The notes beneath the pieces were generated by a model. The model did no database searches. It was given only the letters and a program-made list of their open reading frames with translations, and was not told the origin of the DNA. The position numbers and the translations under genes were made by a program. Shown piece after piece: positions 1 through 11,076 of a DNA stretch of 64,000 nt (position 1 is the stretch's first letter; each line of letters opens with the position of its first letter). Location of the stretch: positions 496,001 to 560,000 of the forward strand of contig CM065185.1 in the NCBI GenBank assembly GCA_033026295.1, written 5' to 3'. The DNA comes from Channa striata. Lineage: Eukaryota > Chordata > Actinopteri > Anabantiformes > Channidae.

Positions 1-232
1 ACAAAAACCTGAACTAACAAAACTATCAGACAGACTCATGACCAGTATTAACGGCTGGAGATCGGGAAAGGCTGAACAAGATCAGGGAGTTGCAGCAGAA
101 CGAACCAAGACACACCAGCAACACCAAAACTAAATGTAAGGCCTTAAATACCAAAATGCAGGGGTAATAATGGATGATGACAAAAGGCACTGGTGATGAT
201 AATGAAAGGTAAACTGTGACTGCACTCGCTGT
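1..232 (-). mobile_element. Ty3/Gypsy 3' LTR fragment (cut by window edge)
   Basis: This stretch is homologous to the LTRs at 2201-2645 and 52100-52686, sharing the ggctggagatcgggaaa block, the 'agggagttgca..cagaacgaacc' block and the GAT-rich tract. The element reads on the minus strand, so this is the downstream LTR. Its inner edge lacks the usual end block and joins reverse transcriptase sequence directly near 210-232, so RNase H, integrase and part of U3 are deleted. The window starts inside the LTR, so the outer edge is not visible. Confidence 0.75.
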
Positions 233-960
233 GAGTGCAAAAGATAGTTAGAATGTCATCTAGATACACAAGCACACATTTATTTATCATATCTCTCAGA
301 ACATCATTAACCAGTACCTGGAATACAACAGGGGCATCGGTGAGGCCATATGGCATTACTAAGTACTCATAGTGGCCATTGGGGGTATTGAAAGCTGTCT
401 TCCATCCATTCCCCTGCCTTATACGGACCAAATGGTAGGCATTGCGGATATCCAGCTTGTTGAAAACTGTAGCATCCTGCTACAATTCGAAAGTTGATGA
501 CAAAAGAGGGAGGGGGTATCGATTCTTAACTGTAATTGCATTAACACCCCTATAGTCAATGCAAGGCCTCAGCCCCCATCCTTCTTGCCAGCAAAGATAA
601 GCCTGCCACTGCCGGGGATGACGATGGCCGGATAATACCTGCTCTCAGAGAGTCATCAATGTATTAATGCCTGCATGGCCTTCATCTCTGGCTCATACAG
701 GGAGTAGAGATGACCCCCGGGGGGGCGTGGTACCTGGTGGTACGTCGATGGCACAATCATACAACCATTGAGGAGGTAATGAAGTAGCCCGTGCCTTGCT
801 GAACACCTCTGCTTAATCATGATAATAGCTGGGCACAATAATCAAGTCAATAGGTTCCTTAGACTTTTTACTAGTGTTAGGAGAGTGAGCACAGGCATAA
901 ACAGTTAGCTAGGCAGTAAGTGCTCCTCCCCATTATCTTGCATGAGGACCCGTTAATGTG
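205..960 (-). pseudogene. Ty3/Gypsy reverse transcriptase fragment
   Basis: On the minus strand the sequence encodes Ty3/Gypsy RT blocks in the expected order: a KDGGLRP-like start near 590, an AITVKNRYPLP-like block near 520, LDIRNAYHLVRIRQGN near 430-470, TAFNTPNGHYEYLVMPYGL near 340-400, and the catalytic YLDDIL at about 250-270. Only the last ~95 codons lie in one open frame; upstream blocks are in other frames, so it is broken. Everything after the palm active site is missing, with LTR sequence next to it. RT would copy the element RNA in cytoplasmic particles; this copy cannot. Family assignment rests on the YLDDIL and MPYGL motifs. Confidence 0.8.
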
Positions 961-984
961 GGGGTCATGTTTGGACAGCCAGGG

Positions 985-1310
985 CTAAGCCAGCAGGAGA
1001 GGAGTATCCACACATTCATAAATGTAAAACACACACTGTTCATGATGGTTGCCACTGAGAGTCATTTTAACTGGTGCAGTGCAAAAGGTAATATGATGTG
1101 CGATATGATTGTCTAGTGTGTTTATCTTTAGCTCCTTGGAAAGTCTCTCTATCCCCACTCCCAGGGCTCGAACCAGAGTCATGTCCATAAAATTTGCCCC
1201 CGAACCAGAGTCCACAAAAGCTGAACAGTTCTGGAAAGACACAGGCCCAACGAGGAAGGCAGGGATGGTGGGTTTGAATTGGGAGCTAATGTGGACTGAA
1301 CGGCTCATCA
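985..1310 (-). pseudogene. Ty3/Gypsy aspartic protease domain
   Basis: The minus-strand reading gives FVDSGSGANFMD, a retroviral-type aspartic protease active site (D-S/T-G) followed by the usual hydrophobic spacer, ending in a TPLLLA segment. About 107 codons are open. It lies between the gag zinc knuckle (upstream, near 1350-1400) and the RT, the normal gag-pro-pol order. Such proteases cut the Gag-Pol polyprotein during particle maturation. The domain is intact in frame here, but its neighbours are not, so it is a relic. Confidence 0.75.
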
Positions 1311-1339
1311 GCGCCTCCCCCCAGCTGACGAGCCTTGTT

Positions 1340-2183
1340 GTTTAACGGACATGTGCATGCCAGGTGTCCTGGCTCCCCACAGTAGAGACAAAGGCCCCCA
1401 ACAAAGCGACGTTGGTGCTCGCTGGCGGACAGCCTGGACTGCCTCACCTGCATGGGCTCCTCACCGAGGCTCTTCTGATCTGCGGTCGGTTGAAGGGCAG
1501 GAGGATAAAAGCAAGTGTAGTCTCAAGCAGTTGTCCTTCCCTGTGACTGTGCTTGTCATTTCAGAATACGCTGGTCAATAGCGGTCGCCAATTCCATTAG
1601 ATCGTAAAGAGAAGAGGGCAACTGGTGTGCTGCCAATTCATCTTTAACACGATCTGCTAATCCTTCATAAAACTTGTGAAAGTGTGTCTTCGGTCCATGT
1701 TGTTGAAGCCGCTAGGGCACAGAACTCAATGGCGTAATTCTGTAACTGACCAATTGACCTGAGTTAGCTCAAACAGCCGGGACACTGCAACTCTGCGTGG
1801 AGCTAATGGGTTAAACAAAAACTTCAACTCTTTGGAAAAAGCCTCGAAAGTTTGATAGCATACAGACCCTTTTTCGCGTTTAGACGTTCCCAACTCCAGT
1901 GACTTTCCTGTGAGTAACGAAATGGTGTATGCAACCTTGAGCTGCTCCGAAGCAAAATTGTTTGGTTGGAGTTCAAAAAATATCTTGAGAGCTGATATAA
2001 ACGGAGCACACTTGGTGTCCTCGCCAGAAAAAGGTTCCGGTGGCGCCATTCTGAATGCTGAGGAACTAGCTAGACTAAGTGCCTGGTCAAAACGGGAAGC
2101 TAACTCGTCTAGTCTACGTGCGTTCTCCTCAGGACGTTGTTGATTGACCTCCAATGAGCCTGTAACACATCCGCTGGGTCCAT
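1340..2183 (-). pseudogene. Ty3/Gypsy gag
   Basis: The minus strand carries an ATG at 2183 just inside the LTR, but a frameshift separates it from the main gag frame at about 2154-1726. That frame has FRMAPPEPFSGEDTKC followed by a capsid-like ALKIFFELQP segment, typical of fish Gypsy Gag. Towards 1400-1350 there is a zinc knuckle CLYCGEPGHLACTC (CX2CX4HX4C), which binds element RNA. Between 1726 and 1400 the frame is broken. Gag would form the particle shell. The gene sits 18 bp from the LTR at 2201, leaving little leader, and I could not identify a clear tRNA primer-binding site. Confidence 0.75.
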
Positions 2184-2200
2184 GTTTGGCTAGTGTGTCC

Positions 2201-2645
2201 TGTAAAGGTTACTGTAACTAGATACTGTAACCAGAGATACTGTAACTATAGGACCCAAAAGCAGAAGCTGAGACACGCAGAGAGCGCAACAGGTTTATTT
2301 GCACATGAAATACTGGTACAGTTATTATCACACATACTTAAGATCTTATAATACTCAGCACAGAGACCTGAGCTCTAACAAAACTCTCTGAAAAAGGTTT
2401 GACAATATTAACTCACATAACAGTATAAACTCAAAGGCAGAGACACTTAGGCTATAAGAAAAACCTGAAAAACAAAGATCAGGGAGTTGCGCCAGAACAA
2501 ACCAAGACATACTAGCAACCATAAAACTAAATTCAAGGCCTTGAATACAAAAATGCAGCAGTAATGATGATGATGATGACTAAAGGCACTGGTGATGATA
2601 ATGAGAGGCAAAAGGTGAGTGCACTGGTAACCAGCAGAGGAAGGG
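2201..2645 (-). mobile_element. Ty3/Gypsy 5' LTR
   Basis: It begins TGTAAAGGTTAC next to gag and shares most of its length with the LTRs at 1-232, 52100-52686 and 60290-60702. Read on the minus strand it has an AATAAA polyadenylation signal at about 2294-2299. The distal edge is placed where similarity to the solo LTR stops, after an 'aggaagggaggaat' block, so it is approximate. It contains a short GAT repeat that differs in length among copies. Confidence 0.75.
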
Positions 2646-4185
2646 AGGAATGCTGCAGGGACACAAACAAACAGAAAAATGAATGCCTATATACAAGTAA
2701 AGAGCAGTGAAAAAATAAAAGAGGACAAAAAGCACTTAATTTATAACAGGACATAATTAACAACTTATAGTGTTGAATTAATATAAACATCACATGACCA
2801 TCTACGTACCTTAGCAGGTGTATACAAGGTGTGCTTGAATACGTAACATATATGTGTAATGTACAGAAATAACAGAAGAATATGACATCATATTTTGACT
2901 TTTATTCGGTAAAACTTAGAATTAATGAGGACCGCCTAGAGTGCACTGATAAAAACTACCAAAGGATGGCAATGTTGTGCCGTGTAACTCTCTCTTGTCA
3001 TTCCTTAATAAAACTTTCTGATTTACAATTGTGTGAATTTTTGCATAATTTCTCCTGAATATGGTGGTGTACATCACATGCACATTGGTAATTCGGGTAT
3101 ATCTGTTTTTCTAGATTTAGAAGTCCAAATGAAAGTTGTTACAATTCATCCTTTGGGTCTACTGGACGAGTCTGATATCGGAAATTTAAAAGTGTAATTC
3201 AGGAGGACAGTTCCAAGGATAGTCCTTAGCGGATTAAAGTTAATGGCTGGGGTGCCAGTCGGAGATGTGGATTCTGCACTGATAGGGGCTTGAGATCCTC
3301 AGAAACATATTTGGGTTTGTTTTGCCCGCACTTGGAGAGGTATAAAATAACAAAGATTTTCTGTTCCTTATTTTGGGGGAAGTTGGAGAAACACTTTTAC
3401 CTCAGCACAGAATAATGCAGCTAAGGTCCAGCCTTTTCATAACCCAGAAATGGATGCTATACATTAGAACACTTTTGTGGTAATTGTGCTGACTTTCAAA
3501 CAAAATACACTCACATCATACAGAGGCTCTGGTTCAGGCGCCCACGAGTGTGTTTTCACTGTGTCTGGTTTGGCCCGCTCTGTAATCCACCCATCGATAA
3601 TGTAGCTGCCAGGTGCAGACAAGATTCAGGAATTATATATTCTTAATTTAACAGCATAAGGTGTACACAGAGCTGCTGTTACAATTGTAACCTGAACATT
3701 TTCCCCCTGTAGTGGTTCAGCAGACATTTAATATGAAGGTTAGACTGAATGTCAAAGCCATAGAAATGCAGTGTAAAATTCAAAGGTTTAAGTAGAGCAC
3801 ATTTTGGCACTCACTTTACTTTCTAATATTGGGGAAATTGAAGGCAAGACAGCAGATATAAGAATATTTTAAAGTTTGCTAGAGGGCAACATCTCACCCG
3901 AGAACATAATCTACTAAAATTGGCACATTTGATTTTCTACATGCCTTTTTCTTCAAGATCTATGAAAAGTAATGAAATTCCATAAAAAGTAATAAAATGT
4001 TCAATTATATATTAGATATAATATTCAATATCTACAGAAAAAGAAAAATGTTTTAGTTTCCTTTGAAGATCTGTACTCTGAACAAAGCAAAGGAGGAAGA
4101 TAAAATGTATTCACAAGCAGAAAAATGAACAATGCATCCCTCTTGCTGGTGGTCTACATGCTGTATCCTTGTTTTTATTAACATG
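2646..4185. other. No recognisable gene or repeat
   Basis: AT-rich sequence with no ORF worth reporting on either strand and no element I recognise. The hAT MITE begins at the right edge. Confidence 0.6.
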
Positions 4186-4193
4186 TCTTAAAG

Positions 4194-4489
4194 CAGGGTC
4201 TGGAGGCATGCTGGGCCGCATCAGGTTTCCACAAGAAAAACTTTTAAATAATTTTAATCTTCCAAATGTCTTTATTTTTTATTTTTAACACAAAATAATA
4301 TTTTATTAAGAAATTAATAAGAAAATCAATCAATCAATCAGGAATAATAATTATAATAATTAGGATTCAAATGTCTGTATTAACAGTTCAGCGTTGAAGT
4401 TTCAATAGTTTCATTTTATAGTACATTTATGTCTGTCGCGGGCCGCACTAACATGGGGGCCACAAACTATCCCGAGTCTGAGACCCCTG
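4194..4489. mobile_element. hAT-type MITE with 8-bp target duplication
   Basis: A 296-bp non-autonomous DNA transposon. It starts CAGGGTCTGGAGG and ends TGAGACCCCTG, so the ends are inverted-repeat-like (CAGGG-TCT), with GC-rich GGCCGC blocks just inside each end. It is flanked by perfect 8-bp direct repeats TCTTAAAG at 4186-4193 and 4490-4497, the hallmark length for hAT transposase. The AT-rich interior codes for nothing. It would depend on a hAT transposase supplied elsewhere. Confidence 0.85.
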
Positions 4490-4497
4490 TCTTAAAG

Positions 4498-4920
4498 GAA
4501 TGGCAGCTTAATAGTTTCTTATAGTACATTTATGTCTGTATCCCTGCAAATATCCCTAAAACATTGCCTACCATACTCTACATTGTATTACTCTAAGATT
4601 CATCACTTTTCACTGTAATCTCAGTTTATACCTGGAGTCCATAATGACTGATAGCCCTTCAGTAGCTTGTTGACAATTAAATCTCCTAATCACAGTTTAT
4701 ACCCCTGAGCAGAGTTAATCTCCTAGTTGCTTAATGACTGTTCGTTTTTAGACTACTTTAACTACGATTATAAACCAAGGGTCACTGCAAATATATTTTC
4801 ACATTAATTTTCCTAGCTGAACTAATGAAACATCTGGCCAAAACACAAACTTTACTGCTATCATAATGTGTAATGTTTTAATCGGCTGATTTGTGGTGAT
4901 TATTATTGGTGACTGGTGCA
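4498..4920. other. No recognisable feature
   Basis: Short AT-rich stretch. It contains a near repeat of 'atagtacatttatgtctgt' that also occurs inside the adjacent MITE (about 4420-4436 and 4520-4540). Nothing else is seen. Confidence 0.5.
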
Positions 4921-4925
4921 GTAAG

Positions 4926-4984
4926 TAAGATAAGATAAAATAAGATAAGATAAACCTTATCTTATCTTATTTTATCTTATCTCA
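4926..4984. repeat. ATAAG-repeat palindrome
   Basis: Two 28-bp arms (4926-4953 and 4957-4984) made of TAAGA-type units are reverse complements with one mismatch around a 3-bp centre. The sequence could extrude as a cruciform. It directly abuts the truncated SINE that follows. Confidence 0.9.
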
Positions 4985-4999
4985 TCTCAGGAGTTAAAG

Positions 5000-5180
5000 T
5001 GTTAAAGTGTCCTTATGCAAGACACTGAATCCCCACTTAGTTACCCCCCGGTGAGTGTTTGCCAGGTGCATAGCAGCTCCCCATCTGTGTGTGTGTGATT
5101 GTGAGTTTGAATAAGGAGCAGTGTATAGTACTTTGAGTACCAACAGGTAGAAAAGCGCTACGTAAGTGGAGACCATTCCC
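5000..5180 (+). mobile_element. tRNA-derived SINE, 5'-truncated
   Basis: It matches the body and tail of the SINE family seen at 45126, 56675 and 14889: a 'tgtcctt.tgcaagacactgaa' block, 'gcatagcagctcccc', 'agtaccaacaggtagaaaagcgct' split by mismatches, and a terminal 'gaccatt'. The tRNA-like head with A and B boxes is missing. A palindromic ATAAG tract sits where the head should be. Confidence 0.8.
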
Positions 5181-5958
5181 TCTTAGTATTTTACGCCATT
5201 TATCTACGTACAATTGTATACTGTTTTTCTATTAGAAGGGAAAAAAATACATTTTCATGTCGCAATGAATTTTGTTGTACAATTAAATTAGGATACAGAG
5301 ACAAAGCTATGGACAAGTAAATGTGTAAATCTAAAAATACAACTTGTGTATTAGTGTGTGTGCGTGTGTGTTTATTTTTTTTAATGGCAAGTTTTCTGTT
5401 ATCAGCCATTTTGAAAATTACACAGAATAAACAAACCTTTTTTTTCCATCTACAAACACAAATAGGTAAACTTTTTTTTTGTTGTTCTTCTGTTTGTATA
5501 AAGGAGAAATTTCCCTGAAGCCATTTGGTGGGAACAGGCTGTTTACAAACTCAGTGGAAATATATGTATTTTTTTATTTATCAAAGCCTTGAAGTAAAGT
5601 TATACACCTTTTAGAGCTTGCAGCTTTATAACTTTCTTTTAACACACACTATTGTACTATCCTATGCCCAGGAACCTCTCTTTGGGTTAAATTTATGGCA
5701 CAGAAATTAAGTAAAACCCTGGTTTCCTCTGTTGGAAATCAAGTTCCACAAGTCCCTTTAGTGAAAATGGGTAACTTTCTTTTTTTTTGGTCATTTATCA
5801 TCAAATAACACGCAACAGCAATTTCACCTCATGTTAGTATCATTGCTGCATCACTACATTCAGGAAAAGCTTTTAACTTGATAGATCTTATTCATATGTA
5901 AGTAACTGTGTTTATGTTAGAAGTGCATTAGTTTGATTACAGTCTTTTATAATAGTCC
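5181..5958. other. No recognisable feature
   Basis: AT-rich with short T tracts and a brief TG-rich segment near 5350. No gene or element is recognised. Confidence 0.5.
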
Positions 5959-6438
5959 TCATACATCAGCTAAAACTAATGGTGTTTTTTTAAATATGAC
6001 ATCGAGTCCAGTAAGGCTGTCCAGTGAGTCCCTGATTTCTATCATTAGTGTAAAACCATTAGTGTCAGCAATTTGGACCTGCGATGATGTCCTTGGTGTC
6101 CGACTGCAGCACCATGGTTTTAAGTGGAACATGGTGAATTTGCTCACTACAAGCAGACCAGCCTGTAAGGGCACAAGGGTATATGGGACCGATAAATCTT
6201 TAAATGCAACTTTATGAACATGCTCATTTGCTTCAATAACATAGGAATCAATTTTCAGTCTTATAAATTCCCATATTACTAAAACCGTCATTGGTAATTG
6301 GCCTACAGTCTTACAGTGGATTAAAGATGACACTGGCAGAGGGATGTTTTGCCTGGAGATACATCCTATATTCTTAGTGACCAACAGATTCCCACTGACT
6401 TGATTCAGACGTAATATATCTCTATTTGTTAATGCCAA
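5959..6438 (-). CDS. Unrecognised 159-codon ORF
   Basis: An uninterrupted minus-strand frame starts at an ATG at 6438. It is the longest open frame in the window not explained by a known element. The translation has alternating hydrophobic stretches (PLPVSSLIHCKTVG, MTVLVIWEFIRLKIDSY) suggesting beta structure, no signal peptide and no motif I can name. A good 3' splice site (TGTGCCCTTACAG, near 6163) lies inside the frame, so one half could be an exon. An overlapping plus-strand frame exists. It could be a decayed exon, an element remnant or chance; I do not assign a function. Confidence 0.2.
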   Translation of the reverse strand: MALTNRDILRLNQVSGNLLVTKNIGCISRQNIPLPVSSLIHCKTVGQLPMTVLVIWEFIRLKIDSYVIEANEHVHKVAFKDLSVPYTLVPLQAGLLVVSKFTMFHLKPWCCSRTPRTSSQVQIADTNGFTLMIEIRDSLDSLTGLDVIFKKTPLVLADV

Positions 6439-8228
6439 TTATAGTCTATAAGAAAGTAATTATTCTCAGATGTGTGGGCTGCTGATGTCTTTTTTTGATT
6501 TGTTCCATTATTTCTTGTCCAAAAAAACCACAAATGCACAGCCTAAATATCAAGATTTGATCAGAACTCTCAGATCAGAAAGTTGTCTTTAGTCAAACGT
6601 CCCCTTTAAGCAGGATTCACATTCTAATTGTTTTATATTCTCATGCTCAGCAAAATAACACTTGTATTGAATTGCTCTGACCTGATAACCATTGTCCAAT
6701 ACAGGTCTTTTATTCTCTACATCTATTAAATATTACCCTGTACAGTTGCCATTGGCATATGACATCTTTACCTGCATCACAATGGTGAGTAATCTGGAAA
6801 TCTGCATGTGACCAAAAAAGATTACTAGATTTAAAAATAATCTATTTTATCCCTGCTACTTTCTCTAAACTTGACAAGAAAAAGCTCCCGTTCTTTGAGA
6901 CTTTTACCAGACTGGGGATGATCACGATTATTATTATTATTATTATTTGACTTTCTTGCATATTAACTACCAAACATCAGGTTACAATTAGAAGAAATGA
7001 ACATTGAATCCATTGAAATATGGGATTTAAGTTCATAACTATGGAATGACTCTTACGCTGACTGTTGCTTGTAATTGTTTGAGACAAGAAGATCAATTGG
7101 TGATAAACTGAACCAAAAACTCTAAAAGCACCTGTGGCTTTTTCTGAGTCATGTGATGTTCTCAGTTTGTATTGTGGTTCGTGTGATGTGATCAACTATC
7201 GAACAATACAGTAAAAAAACAGGATGACAGAATAACTGCAGTGTAAAGACTATGCCCGGCAAAAGCGAGGGATAAAACAAAACGGAAAAGGAGAGCAGCA
7301 AGGAAAGCAGAGAATGAAGTTTCACTAAAAATGTGGGATGAGAATGTCTTGGTCTATCACAGGGCATAGTAAGGCACAAACATGTGCCTAAATTACTATG
7401 ACTTTCTTCAGTTCAAACATGCACTATGACCACAGCAATCAGTGGGTTCATACTCACTGTCATCTGCACTGTTGCTCTCTGAGCTGGAAGCTGCAGACCA
7501 GCTCGCTGTGGCACATAGGAGGCTGCTGTGAAAGAAGAAAAAACGCAAAGTCAAATGTAATTGTCCTGTGTTAACTGAAAAGCACAAAGATAAAGAAAAT
7601 GAGCTGCAAATCACAAGACAAACAAAGGCCAAAAACACAAACCAAACGGAAATGCGATGCAAATGACAAAATGCAGCAAACAGAAAAGCATGTACAAGAG
7701 AAAATGCTGAAAATACACTGTGCTAAACTGGAAGTGCTCCAGGATGCCAGGGGAAAGCAATTAGTTGATTTGCAAAATCAACAGCAGGCCTGTTGCAAAT
7801 ATCCTGATTGGGACATTATTATATGTTCATTCCATATGAACCATCAGCTCAAACAAAGGCAGGGTTAGAAAAGAACAACGCTCAACCCCAGGGGTAGCCC
7901 AACTCCACATTTGCTAGTCAGTTTGTAATTCATGCTCAGGTAATTGTGGATCATGCAAATGCATTGCAACTTACAGGTCCGTTAGAGAGAAGTGGTTTAA
8001 AACATATTTTTACATATGTGTCAATGTTGTTTTTTTGCGAGAAACATTAAAAAGCGTCTTTTTCTGTAAATTCTTTCTTATGTAAATATCTCAAATTGTG
8101 TTTAACTATAGAAAACATTATGACTTATGTGCTGTGAGGATTTAGATAGCCAATCAGAAAGTCATTATTTTTTCGATTAGTTTTATGATTTGAATGTTAT
8201 GGTCAAACACAACTTGCATAATGTTATG
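6439..8228. other. Mostly featureless; short ATT repeat
   Basis: A short ATT microsatellite lies near 6928-6948. A minus-strand segment at about 7413-7530 has a pyrimidine-rich acceptor (TTCTTCTTTCACAG) followed by an open, Ser/Glu/Asp-rich stretch (SSSESNSADDSEYEP), which could be an exon but is unsupported. Nothing else is recognised. Confidence 0.4.
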
Positions 8229-8548
8229 GTCACCTGTACAATTTAATACAATCCAATACAGCAGCTCGGCCATGAATTCTACCTTTACAGTATTATAGTT
8301 TCTCTGTCGTTAGGCATAAACTATAAAAACATGATAATTCTACTAAGTGTTTATTATTGATGTGAAAGTGGTTAGTGGAATCATACTGGAGTGCATTGAA
8401 AGAAAAGGTGGTTCTAATGTTTCTGCGAACCTATTTAAAATAAATAAGGCAAAAACATCAGACACCACCTCATCTTAAAATACACTCCAGTACAACTCCA
8501 CTACTCATTTTGACCTCAAAAAGAAACACATAGCATAATTATCACCTT
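8229..8548. repeat. Foldback dispersed repeat, copy 1
   Basis: It shares the blocks 'caatacagca', 'gtggttagtgga' and 'tggtt/gcttctaatgtt' with repeats at 18663-18885 and 30329-30650. Its second half is an inverted, diverged copy: the arm at about 8361-8425 pairs with 8453-8517 ('cactccag', 'ccactac', 'ttttgacctc'). No coding capacity. It is probably a non-autonomous DNA-transposon relic; family unknown. Confidence 0.65.
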
Positions 8549-9255
8549 TCTTTTTAAGATTTTGTGAAATTATGACATTGTAAATGTAAGTTTAAGTGTT
8601 TATGTTCTACTCATAAATTTAACAAAAAATAAAAAAGAACCCTGTTAATTTAAACATTATCACAAGCAGTTGCTTCACTAGTCTGCTGCTCTGTACCTGA
8701 AATGTCCAGACAGTTTTACACAATTAGTCTTATTAACAAATTCAGCATTCAGTTATAATGCATCAAAACCAATAACCAAGCTCCCTTTGTTTTCTTTAGC
8801 TCTGACTTTGTTTTATTAAATCCTTGAGATGTTTCTTCACAACCAAGACTTTTAAATTAACTTAAGATTTAAAATGGGTTAGCACTTTACATGCTAACTC
8901 TGCATCAGTGTAATTGTAGTAGTCATTTGGACCTCATAAAATGGAATTATGTTTGCATTAGAACTTATAATTTGAATAATTAGAACTTATACTTTGAATT
9001 CTAATATCGAATTATAGATATCAAAGCACCAGTCTCTCCACAAGGCCTACTGATGTTTCCTACAGAGTCGAAGAACATACTGGAATGGAACCCAAGCCCA
9101 CACTGGTCATCGATCACACATCTCGTTTTCCACTTGGGAAAATGTGCAAACGCAATAGTAATTCCAGTGTCTCATTTTCACGCTAACATGGAGAGTTATT
9201 AATTCTTAATTCTCCTGGTTTTGATCCGTTGAGAATATTGATCGTACACTATCAT
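8549..9255. other. No recognisable feature
   Basis: AT-rich unique-looking sequence. No gene, hairpin or repeat is identified. Confidence 0.5.
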
Positions 9256-9690
9256 TCTGTTAAACTCCTGAAGTTTGCAGATGAAACCACCCTCACCAGC
9301 CTCATCTCTGATGGAGATGAGACAGCCTACAGGAGTGAGATGGACCGTCTGGTGTCATGGTGCAGCACAAACAACTTGGAGGTTAATGCGCTCAAGACAG
9401 TGGCCATGATTGTGGATTTCAGAAAGCATTGGAACAGTGGCCAAACTCCCCCCAGATAACACCCCCCAACTTACAGACAATCACTTTAAACATCCAAGTT
9501 GTACTACCTCACATTGTATACTGATTTATCTTATTTTATTGTACTATATTATTTCTGTACATAGTTCATATTATGTAACATCTTTGCACTTGTTTCAGTA
9601 GATTATGCACTTGCACCTGACACCAAGACATATTCCTAGTACTGTTAAGTGTTTTTAACAATAAAAAGTTTTCTGATTCAGATTTTAGAG
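9256..9690 (+). pseudogene. LINE fragment: RT palm piece plus 3' UTR
   Basis: Codes LLKFADETTLTSLISDG... and VSWCSTNNLEVNALKT...MIVDF, matching the catalytic 'FADDT' region and following helix of non-LTR reverse transcriptases common in fish. The second catalytic Asp has become Glu (FADE). The frame ends at about 9459. It is followed by AT-rich sequence, an AATAAA at 9660 and a 'ctgattcagatt' end, as in LINE 3' UTRs, so most of the C-terminal coding part is deleted. The clade is not certain. Confidence 0.65.
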
Positions 9691-11076
9691 TTCACTTTAA
9701 GATCCTTTTTATTGTTTTAAAATTTTAAACAGTCTCGCCCCCCCTTACCTTGCTGAGCTGCTTATTCCCTTTGTTCCTTTGTGGTTTCTTAAATCAGCTG
9801 ATCAGCTTCTCCTGAAATTACTGAGATCCAAAACAAAATATGTTTTAATCTGTGGCTGAAAACAGTCCCTGAAAAATGTGCCTTTCCCTATTTTGAGTAA
9901 AGTTGTTTAAAACAAAAACAAACAGGAATATATTTATGAGATGCATGTTTCCTAAAGGATTAAATAGACATGGGGTCAAGGCCAACACAAGGTAAATACT
10001 GTATACCGAAACATATAGAGAGATGCTTTTAGTTGAATCATTCTTACTACACTTGAAAAAATGCTGCTATGTTTAAACTGTTCATCATTACCTCTTTGGG
10101 AAATTCTTTTTCTTGACTTAATTGCTATTGACAACCAGCACAGGCCAGCCCGAGTGGCTAATTACACTTTTCAGTAGAAGAGAATGCAAAGTTTCTCCTG
10201 TGTGCTGCGTTTTTGATACTTCAATACCTCGAGGGAGATTTTAACACCTGCCATTAACAACCTGGAAGAACCTGACTTTCATAAATGCTATAAACAACTG
10301 TGGGAAGATGCCAGGAAGGAAGAAGGCTGGAAAGGCAGTCAGAGCGATGAAAAGCTGACGAGTCTGCTGCACATCAGTTACAAATGACTTGAGAGTAAAG
10401 TAAAGTAACAGTTTAGTGACTTCATGTACTGACCTATAATCTCCGAGTGTGCACTTGTGTGTTTGACTGCAAACGTGAGAGATGAAGAAAAAGATTTTTG
10501 TGTGTGTGTTTGTGCGTGAAAATTGAACTGGGAAAAAAAGGCAGCAAATTTCATTGAATCTATGTGTCTGTCTTTGTCTTTGCAAGTTCATGAACTGCTA
10601 CTTCTTTAGAAACTTTTTACTTTAGAAACTGCTCAGGGTTTCACAGAAAATGTTCGCCAAAGAACTTTGATCCTGCCTTACTACAACTTTTGTTTTCTGG
10701 AAAGTACACTCATCTTTTTGAAAATGTTAAACTTTCTGGTGATCAGTCTATACACTCTACACACTAACCTATAATAACAAAATAAAGTATATTTTAAGTT
10801 AGCACTGCACCCTGGTCAGTTTTAGCTTTTTTTTTTGTTTAATTTGAAAATAAAAATCAACCACATCATGTCAAACCAGACTGATACTATTACAAATAGT
10901 GATGAAAACGGTTTGTCCCAGTGTCCTTTTTTATTTTCTTGTCATTACCTGCTGTGCTTTCAGCCTCTTTCTACTCTACACATACAATGGGCTTGTTTTA
11001 TGTTTATTCCTTCCTTGATCCTTCATAGTCAATGTCTGAGGAATCAGAAAACATGAGATAATCCTAAGAAAACTGA
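9691..11076. other. No recognisable feature
   Basis: No convincing coding frame or element. A T-rich run occurs near 10828. Confidence 0.5.

Noticed and set aside
7408..7662. Minus-strand exon with SSSESNSADDSEYEP
   Set aside because: A plausible acceptor exists, but there is no donor, homologue or neighbouring exon I can support.
9229..9459. Host gene candidate (76 codons)
   Set aside because: The FAD-E block and following helix mark it as a LINE reverse transcriptase fragment.
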